DNA from: Brachionus rotundiformis
Taxonomy: Eukaryota; Rotifera; Eurotatoria; Ploima; Brachionidae
Direction: 5' to 3'
Length of the DNA: 64,000 bases
Assembly: GCA_016802295.1 (NCBI GenBank)
Contig: JAESIW010000180.1
Location: forward strand, 134,752 to 198,751
Below the pieces are notes generated by a model. That model had not been told where the DNA came from, ran no database searches, and saw nothing but the letters and a program-made list of their open reading frames with translations. Made by a program: the position numbers and the translations under genes. Below are positions 56,710 to 64,000 of the stretch, piece after piece. How positions within the stretch are numbered: the stretch's first letter is position 1; each line of letters starts with the position of its first letter.

Positions 56710-57632
56710 TTATTTAAAAAAATAAAACATTGAAATATTTAAATTAAATTTTTTGAATTTTTTTACAAAATCTGAAAAAATTAAATTAATATTATTAAAA
56801 ATTGAATGCTTAAATGTTGTAAATTTCAACATTGATCTCTTGATCACAAAGCAATTTATAAGTCGTGAATAGAAAAATTCAAAAGTTTTTTCACCATTTA
56901 CTGATTTAGATGTTGGTTCTATCAGATTCTCACTGTTCCTTAAATTATATTTTAAATTTCTTGAGTCATTCTTCTTTAACTTTTCTCTTAGATTTTCAGG
57001 AGAGTTGTGAAAATATAGTGTTTTATAAGCAAAAGATAACATTCTATCTAGAATTCTATGTTGGAATGCATATAGGCCATACTTTTCTAAGAAGTTATTA
57101 ATATCGTTAAAATTTCTTACTTCAAATTTGAACTTAAACATTTTAAATATTGTCAAATAATAACTCTTAGCCAATTTAATTATTGCCTCTTTTGAGAAAT
57201 AGCATAAGAGAGTCGAGCAATAGTCAAAATAAGGTAATATAAACGTCTTAAAAAACTGTATTTTTACAGATGTTGATAGATAGAAAAGTCTCTTAATGCT
57301 GAATAATTTTTTATTTACAATTAATGAGATACTACATGCGAAATTAGAATTAGAATTAGATTAGAATTAAGATTTTTATCTATTTTGTAACCTAAAAGAG
57401 TTATTTCATCAACAACTTTTATTTCATTTCCACAAAGATTAATCATTTCAGGAATAATAGTTTTTCTATTTGAAAAGATCATACAATAGGTTTTTGACCA
57501 ATTAATATCAACCTTATTAAAAAAACACCAATCACTAAGATTGTGGATGGTACCCGAAAAATTTTTTAAAACACTTTCTAAATTGGAAGGCAATAGAACC
57601 AAACTACCATACTTTCTATCAAAAAAATTCAT
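56710..57632 (-). mobile_element. LINE reverse-transcriptase fragment in two frames
   Basis: The upstream piece (57632-57321) reads LSDWCFFNKVDINWSKTYCM and VDEITLLGYKIDKNL, the part just after the catalytic FADD in non-LTR enzymes. The downstream piece (57174-56710) reads LEKYGLYAFQHRILDRMLSF and SPENLREKLKKNDSRNLKYN, the usual C-terminal block. A gap with stops separates them. Confidence 0.75.
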
Positions 57633-58486
57633 TCAAAGTACTATAATTAAAAAACCTAAAAGTATTAATATCATAGTATTTAATTTATTAATCCACCCAA
57701 AGATGCTTTAAGTGGTGTTGAGTTGAAAAAGTTCTATCTTTTACATGTAGAAAACTGTCATGATTTACTAGCCAGAATGGTTATATATGACCATAAAATT
57801 TTTGGTTTTTTTTTTTGGAATTTTTTTTGAGAATTTTGCCAAAGTCTATTCTAAATCCAAAAAGATCTCTCGCATTTTTTATTGGTTTAATATCAATATT
57901 TGGTCATGAGTGGATATTGTCTTTCATAATTCAGACTGAGTTGATGTCGATTAGTTCTGACAATTTTTCAGTGCTGAGTATTTTTGCTTTAGACGACATT
58001 AATTTCTTAAAAAATAAAATATCATAGGAAAAATTGGTTCAAAAAATTTTAACATATTATTTTTTGAATTTAGTAAAATATTTTTAATAAAATTAAATAG
58101 CTGTTTGCTCTAATAATTTTCTGATTTTTGGGACCTTCAATATTCAAATTCAAATATGAAATTTTAACTTAATTATGTAATGATAATTATGTAAATTTCA
58201 TAAAATAATAATGATCTTATGGTTGTAGGTTTAGCCCTAGATTTTGGCTACCAAAATTGAAAATTGGCAGCTTTATGTTCAAAAAATCGCAACATACAGT
58301 CAAGCTTCCTTTAAAAGTAGCAATAAAAAGCCTAATAAATTAGGCGATAATTTTTAAAATTTTGGTAAACAAATAAAAAAATTAAAGAAAAAATTTGATT
58401 AACACTTTATTTGATAATATGACTCAAACTCAAATTTACAAGCCAAAAAAAGTTAAAATTTTGAAAAATCTAAGACAAGTGAACAT

Positions 58487-59194
58487 TTATTTTTTGGCAT
58501 ATGTAATCTTCATGGTGTTAGTGGGAGAAATTTTGAAGCCTTGGAGAGCGTCCTTGGCAATTGTAGCCAAATGTTCATTCTCAAATTCAACAAAAGCGAT
58601 GTCGGACCTTCCGGGCACCAGACGAACTTCTTTAAATCCGGCAAAAGGCTGAAATAACATCTGCAAAACAGTTTGTTCAGTGTCTTCTGGTAAATTGACC
58701 AAAAACAAAATTTTATTTGGCTGATCGGCCGAACCTCCCTGTGCAGCTGCTTGCACTGTTCCAGCAGCCACAGCACTCTCGGCTTTTTTCTTTTCTTTTT
58801 TGGCCGCTTGTTCCGCCGCCTCTTCTTTGGCGTCTTTTTTAGGACGCTCGACAAAAGTACCATATCTTTTTGCGATCACATCTGACTGTGTCTTGGCATA
58901 CTGGATTCTCATCGGCTTGTCATAGAAAGGAAAACCTTGCATTGATCTCAAAGCGTTTGAAGCGCTGTTTATATCATTGAATATAACAAATGCTTGACCA
59001 CGCATCTTGAGATTTTTCTTGGCCACTATGTCAATTATTTGTCCAAATTGGGTAAAAATAGCATAGAGAGATTTTTTTAGCTCTTAAATTTAAACTTTAA
59101 CAAAATCAATTAAAACTGACCTTAAATTACCTTCTTTTTTAATCTTTTCGTTTAGATTGTTTATATAAATTGTGTGGTTTGGTCGATTTTCCAT
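58487..59194 (-). CDS. snf: SNF: U1A/U2B'' spliceosomal protein with two RRMs
   Basis: Exons 59194-59131 and 59082-58487 (intron 49 nt, phase 1) give 219 residues. RRM1 has RNP2 IYINNL (9-14), the family-typical KIKKEELKKSLYAIFTQFGQ, and RNP1 RGQAFVIF (49-56), all diagnostic for U1A/U2B''. A Lys/Ala/Glu-rich linker follows (about 104-140). RRM2 has LFLVNLPEDTE and DIAFVEFENE. The size is close to Drosophila SNF, which does both the U1A and U2B'' jobs, rather than the longer vertebrate U1A. It binds U1 snRNA stem-loop II and U2 snRNA stem-loop IV in the nucleus. Whether a second paralogue exists elsewhere cannot be seen from this window. Confidence 0.95.
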
Positions 59195-59979
59195 TATTTG
59201 GGTGACAATTTTTTAAAAATTTAAATATGATTTTAATTTCAGGCAATTAAGTTTATTTTTTAATTTTTGTTTTTTAAAGTAGATTTTTTAACAATTTCTC
59301 CATTATCAGATTTTATTTAACTTTTAGTCAGTCTTATTATCCTTTAGTTTAATCTCAAGAAAATTAAATCACAAAAATTTGTTCTATTGATTTTAGTTCA
59401 TAATAAATAAATGAATTCAAAAAATTAAAGGAATTTCGATTTGAGAGTAATTAATTTATTACTCTACCTATTTAAATTTTTTTTTTAAAGATATTGCATC
59501 TAAATAAATCTTTTATTTTTTTTAAGATGAATAAATGGAGCATACAGAAAACAAATTTAAAAAAGGAAAAATTTTAAAGAAATTTGTTTGTTGACAATTT
59601 TTTCCTTCAAAGACTGAAAAGTCTTATTTGCCCTGATAATCTTGAATTTTATTGTTTAAAATAAATTTTTGCATCTGATATTAGTTTAAAAAAATTATAA
59701 TAACTGATATCATTTGTTTATTTCAAAGTTCAATCCTTGAAAAATAATTTTTAAGTAAAAAGCTTTATTGATTAATTGATTGAACTTTCTCATGTTTAGG
59801 TCTGTTTAGATAACAAACATAAAAACTAATCCTTATTTTATCAATACCAACAAGCATTAAATAAAGGGTTAAAAATGTCCGTTAAATTTAAAGTTAGTTA
59901 TTAAGTTAGGTGTAACTAAATAATTTACGACATTTCATTAATTTAGACACAAAAATTGAAAAAAAAACGTTATTTGTAA

Positions 59980-60285
59980 CGTACTAACGTTAGATTAACC
60001 AACTTAGAAACAAGGGATACAAATATTGAGACCCAATTATCCAATATCGGTATTCATTTAACAAATGTAGATTCTCAATTTCCTAATGTTGGCTCGAGAG
60101 CTTCGAATCTGGAATCAAGCCGTCTCCAGAATCAAAATTTAATTGATCTCGGATTTGAAAGAGTTCAAAATATCTTAAATGATGATCCTAATCTGATTTT
60201 GAATGATACCTTACTTTTTTTTTTGATTTTGCTAAAGACATACTCATTTTTTAATAACAAATTATCTTTTAAATACAAAAAGTAA
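59980..60285 (+). other. Open frame with heptad (coiled-coil) repeats, no ATG
   Basis: 101 sense codons between two stops encode consecutive seven-residue units (LETRDTN, IETQLSN, IGIHLTN, VDSQFPN, VGSRASN, LESSRLQ) in which the first residue is hydrophobic and the seventh usually Asn. A segment with ERVQNILNDDPNLILN and a hydrophobic end follow. There is no ATG before the repeats and no clear acceptor site. It may be an exon, or a remnant of an element-encoded coiled-coil protein. Confidence 0.4.
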
Positions 60286-60539
60286 TATTTTATTTTTAAC
60301 TTAATAAAAATTAATGAATTATCTAACTAATCATAATTAATTTTTTTCATTAAAGGGCCAGAAGTTGGACTTTGATATGAATGTCTACTGCTTGAAATTA
60401 TTTAATACTACAAATAACTGACTTGATTATTTCTGAAAAGAAATAAAGTAATTTTTTCAATAAAACTCAATATTAAAAAATTATCATTTTTATTAGCTAA
60501 ATAAATAAAATAAATTGTCTATTTTCAAAAATCATTAAG

Positions 60540-60712
60540 TACAGTGAATTCTCGATTATCGAGACTCGAGACTTTTTATTTAAATTTTTGTTTCCCGAAT
60601 TTTTTAAATCCTTTTACATATACATTATACATTTTTTAAATAAAGAGACAAAATTATCGAGACTAATAATTTTGTTTCCCAAACGAGTCTCGATAATCGA
60701 GAATTCACTGTA
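60540..60712. mobile_element. MITE with 27-bp perfect terminal inverted repeats
   Basis: 169 bp bounded by CAGTGAATTCTCGATTATCG on the left and its inverse on the right (27 bp exact), each next to TA. The CAG start and TA duplication are typical of Tc1/mariner-pogo (Tigger) non-autonomous elements. No coding capacity. Confidence 0.85.
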
Positions 60713-62068
60713 TTCAATATGCCTAGTTTGAAAAAATAGAATTGAATGTGCAAACTTTTCTCTTTTTTATGTATACTGATGATTAAAGAGACCATATAAT
60801 TATAAAAGAATTAATTGATCACAAATTATTTTGAAAAATGTATCTATTATTGTAAAAATTATATTTTAAAAATTTTTACAATTTTGTAGAAAACATAATC
60901 AGATTCTAATGATCAAATCATGTCATCAAATATATTTATTTTCTAAAGCTTTTTTTTATTGCTCTTAATCTTGAATATTTAAATATTTTCTGAGTTTAAT
61001 ATTTATCTTTTTGAAATTTTTAAAAATTTTTAAAAAATTTAAATTTCTGAAAATTTTTCATGATCATAATCAAAAATTAGTTTTAAAAACACCAATTTAA
61101 GTTCTCGTATATTTTAAAATTTTAAAATTTAAAAAATGATAATAGAAGTAAAATATATTGGTATTGGATTGCAAATGAAATTCAATTATAATTTTTTAAA
61201 TTAATATTTAATTAGAGTAAACTCGTGTTGACGACTCTAAGAGTGATGTCCAAATCTAACCATTTTTCTTATGGAGTCAATTAAATTGCTTATTATATGT
61301 GAGCTAGAAAATACCTTCATAATATTTTATAAAGCGAATCTCAGTTATCCATTTGGGTGTCAATATTTGTATTCAATTTTAACTTGGCAAAATTACCAAT
61401 TGTTTTTTGAAGCTTAAATAATTAGTTATCTACATTTCACATTTGTTCTTATAGATTATGCTAGCCATTTGTATTTTTAAAATATAAAACTCATTAAATT
61501 TATATATACATATTTGTCAGAAACCAAAAATGCTGAATTATAATGTTGATCCAAATATGTCAGATGAAAGAATTTTGATAAGGTAGACATTATCAAATAT
61601 CCTAGAGACAAAATTTATCTATTTATTAAGATTACAATTTAATAATCAATTATCTATTTCAAAATTTTAAAATCTATTTTAATTAGTCAATAATAGATTT
61701 ATTTGATTTATGCAAAAAAATTAACAATTTGTGAACTGTTTTTTTGTTTAAAATTGAAAAATGAAATTAAGAATAGTTAATTAAAGAAAAAAGAAAATTT
61801 CGAAAATAATTTGCTATTGTGGTCCAAAATTTTATTATTGGAATTTTTATTAAAAACAAGTTTAATTATGTTATTCGTTCAAAATTTAATTGTGTAGTTT
61901 TAAACAAATATTTTTTACTTAGACATATCATTAAAGAATATATGATCACATAAATAAATATTTTTTAAATTTAAATAATTTATAAACTTTAATAAAAGCT
62001 TATTTTTTCCTAATTCATTTTTACAATAAATTTATTTGAAGAAATACTTGTATAAAAAATCTATTGAA
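60713..62068. other. AT-rich intergenic region
   Basis: No gene, RNA or transposon end was recognised. Confidence 0.5.
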
Positions 62069-62569
62069 ATGATCAGACTGGACGAATTTAGTGAAGCATT
62101 GACCATAAATGGCTCATTACAGCAGCATAATTATCTGACTTTTTTGAAAGCGGTGAGAGATGCCAAAATAGAAACCAAGGAAGAGGTGGCCATGTTTCTG
62201 GCAACAGTGATGTACGAATCGGACGGCTTGACAAACACCAAACCCAATGACCATCTTAAGCAAAAAATAATGGAAGAGTATCACGGGGCTTATGTGGAAA
62301 GGGGGTTTATAAAAATTTTCGGTATTGAAAACTATATTTCCGCATCCCTGGCATTAAATGAGGACTATGTCAATAATCCTGAACTAATTGAAAAAGAAAA
62401 ACACGCTTGGAAAACAAGCAGTTGGTACTGGATGACTGAATGCCAGAGTTATGCTCATTTAGGTTTTAATCAAGTGGTAAGATATGGTCTAAAAGCCATG
62501 AATAGTCCTCTACGAAACAAAATATTCGAAAACATTTGCATTGCTTTTAACATTAGCCCTAAATTTTAA
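62069..62569 (+). CDS. GH19 chitinase-like (lysozyme-fold) protein
   Basis: 166 residues from the first ATG (62069). The upstream part of the frame lacks an ATG, so an additional 5' exon is possible; TTGAAG at 62036 could be an acceptor. The core follows glycoside hydrolase 19 order: AMFLATVMYESDGL with the first catalytic-type Glu50, then YHGAYVERGFIKIFGIENYI corresponding to the GRGxIQLTGxxNY block, VNNPELIEKEKHAW, and TSSWYWMTEC. There is no signal peptide at this start. The usual Gly-Arg-Gly is ERG, and the second catalytic Glu could be Glu69 or Glu70 but is not certain. GH19 enzymes cleave chitin; they are common in plants and bacteria but sparse in animals, so horizontal origin is possible. 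The frame is intronless and richer in GC than its flanks. Confidence 0.75.
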   Translation: MIRLDEFSEALTINGSLQQHNYLTFLKAVRDAKIETKEEVAMFLATVMYESDGLTNTKPNDHLKQKIMEEYHGAYVERGFIKIFGIENYISASLALNEDYVNNPELIEKEKHAWKTSSWYWMTECQSYAHLGFNQVVRYGLKAMNSPLRNKIFENICIAFNISPKF

Positions 62570-62720
62570 ATTAATTATTTTTTAAATAAATTTAAAGGAT
62601 GGTGATAGAAAAATAATTTTTTAAGACATTATTTTATTAATTATTGCGAGCGTTAAACAAATAATTAATTTATCTAATTAAAAAAAAATAATTAATCTTC
62701 TTTTTTTGGTTTATTGAGAC

Positions 62721-62947
62721 TCACTTAGCAGCGGGCTTTGGGTTTTTGTTGTGTCTCTTTGAGAATCTCAGGTTTCTCAAAAATTTTGGGTCAACACCTT
62801 TCAACGATGGGTATCTCTGTCTCTTTGGCTTGTGGATACCGTTTCGGTGATTTTTGTTGTCTAAACAAGCAAATAATTAAAGTTGAATTCAGAGGAAAAA
62901 AATGTCCAACTTTGGTTGTGATTGGTATGGTTCTTTGATTTGGCCAT
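62721..62947 (-). CDS. RpL29: 60S ribosomal protein eL29
   Basis: Two exons (62947-62911 and 62860-62721; intron 49 nt, phase 1) give 58 residues. Exon 1 encodes MAKSKNHTNHNQ, the invariant start of eL29. Exon 2 continues with HRNGIHKPKRQRYPSLKGVD and PKFLRNLRFSKRHNKNPKPA, matching the conserved core. The protein is very basic and, like other invertebrate versions, lacks the long vertebrate tail. It sits on the large-subunit surface near the exit side. The split start, with only 12 codons in exon 1, makes it easy to miss. Confidence 0.95.
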
Positions 62948-63216
62948 CTTTCAATTCAAATTTTTATTTCAATCTAAATTTTAAACGAAAAGAAATTTTA
63001 GCTGAGCTTTTAGATTACAACTCGTGGTGGTAATTGAATGCATGCAAGTTGTTAGACAAGCTATAAAGCTGAACTAAATTAATTTTTTACTTTATTTTTT
63101 TAACCTTCACTTATTTTTATTAAAATAAAATGCATTTTTAAACTAATTTAGGAATCGAGAAAACAAAGTTGACTTTGAACTTAAGTTTGGTTAAGAAGCA
63201 GAAAAGAAAAAAATTG

Positions 63217-63299
63217 TGCCAGGGATGGGGATCGAACCCATGCTCACATTCGTGAATTGGATCTTAAGTCCAACGCCTTAACCACTCGGCCACCCGGGC
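63217..63299 (-). tRNA. tRNA-Leu (anticodon UAA)
   Basis: On the minus strand, acceptor GCCCGGG faces CCCTGGC: six pairs and one C:U mismatch at the fourth position. The D-arm is GGCCGAGTGGTTAAGGC, the anticodon stem TTGGA/TCCAA holds loop CTTAAGA, and a long variable arm and a perfect T-stem (ATGGG/CCCAT) follow. A T7 run lies directly downstream. No intron. Confidence 0.93.
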
Positions 63300-63619
63300 T
63301 GCAACTATAATTGGTTGAAAATAACCCTATATTTCTGGGTTATACAAAGATATAATTAGGCTCAAATTAATTTTAAAATTTATTTCTTTATTTATATCCA
63401 ATCTATTTAATTAAATAGGTAATATAAAAATTTCAAAGTCTAATATTTTTTTAAAGCTTACAAAATTTGAATTTTTAAAGTGAAGTAAATTTTTAAAAAG
63501 AAAAAATTATTACTGCCTTGAAGGCTGTACTAAAAAAATAGAAGAATTTTCAGAAATGTTTATTCATATAATTTTTGGGCTTATTTCTAATTAGATAATG
63601 GAAACCGAATTGTTAAATT

Positions 63620-64000
63620 TTTTATTGCAGATGGTTTGGTACTAATAACAAATAGAGAAATGGACATGCATATGATTTGGTGACCGGAATCAAAATAAAT
63701 GGAACCAAAACGAAAGTCATGTGTATAATTGAACACCCAGTTGAGCGAATTTACATACTCAGGAAGCATTATTAGTGGATCAAAGGGAACTCATAAGGAC
63801 ATTTAGAAAAGACTTTTGAAAGCAAAATGAGCATTAACCAGACTCAATCAGTCTGGAAATTAGAGTGCGACAGCAAGGAAACAACAATCAAGATATACAA
63901 CAGTGTGGTAAAAGATACTCTAATGAACGAAAGCGAATAGTGGGAAGTGTCTGATTAGTGAAAAAAATACTTAATATCTTCCACACTGGTTGTCTGAAAA
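63620..64000 (+). mobile_element. Degenerate LINE fragment running off the window
   Basis: Translated pieces ADGLVLITNREMDMHM, INGTKTKVMCI and TIKIYNSVVKDTLMNESE match the LINE at 33.7-34.6 kb. The catalytic FADD reads IADG and several stops are present. The copy continues past the right edge. Confidence 0.75.

Noticed and set aside
57815..58027. Frame pairs on both strands (minus: MSSKAKILSTEKLSELIDIN)
   Set aside because: The minus frame is broken by stops within 30 codons and matches no family; probably repeat debris next to the LINE.
1..64000. CRISPR arrays, operons, riboswitches and bacterial promoters
   Set aside because: The sequence is clearly eukaryotic with spliced genes; no regularly spaced repeats of that kind were seen.

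Overview
The window is eukaryotic nuclear DNA, roughly three-quarters A+T. Genes are split by very short introns (44-60 nt) with GT-AG borders, and they encode animal proteins: acid ceramidase, CECR2, Tob/BTG, ZnT, SNF/U1A, ribosomal protein eL29, a globin and a PRA1 protein. AT content, intron size, the LINE-rich background and a secreted leucine-rich-repeat-like protein suggest a small invertebrate. A monogonont rotifer such as Brachionus is my best guess, but this is inference and no single feature proves it.

Layout. 0-4.7 kb: a broken virus-type SF3-helicase-like element, two tail-to-tail LINE remnants and a secreted CAP protein. 6-9.8 kb: an unknown membrane protein, LINE and Tc1 remnants and a two-exon globin with a predicted acylated N-terminus. 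12.6-15.0 kb: a SLC30 metal transporter and a 49-residue protein. 15.9-18.7 kb: two DNA transposons with recognisable ends (Tc1/mariner-type and Merlin-like). 19.3-28.4 kb (minus): a five-exon CECR2-like bromodomain gene whose long introns hold fold-back elements, a sequencing gap and a small membrane-protein gene on the opposite strand. 29.3-31.9 kb: a mariner deletion derivative, LINE scraps and tRNA-Ser(GCU). 32.2-35.2 kb: acid ceramidase in eight exons, with a LINE inserted in intron 5 complete with poly-A and target duplication. 38.9-40.3 kb: LRR-like secreted protein. 41.3-50.7 kb: repeat-rich, with a rhodanese-type sulfurtransferase, tRNA-Ser(UGA) and a PRA1-family gene. 51.9-52.8 kb: Tob/BTG gene. 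54.9-57.6 kb: LINE debris. 58.5-59.2 kb: SNF (U1A/U2B''). 60.0-63.3 kb: a heptad-repeat frame, a 27-bp-TIR MITE, a GH19-like protein, ribosomal protein eL29 and tRNA-Leu(UAA). A LINE fragment runs off the right edge.

The genes look like unrelated housekeeping, signalling and secreted functions scattered among transposon debris; there is no operon-like or pathway grouping. The best candidates for something new are the Merlin-like element with an aspartate-rich cargo frame, the degenerate SF3-helicase element, the acylated globin, the transporter with an altered metal site, the GH19-like protein and the families of perfect hairpin elements. Exon joins were made by eye from splice motifs, reading phase and family similarity; no alignment or transcript data were available.
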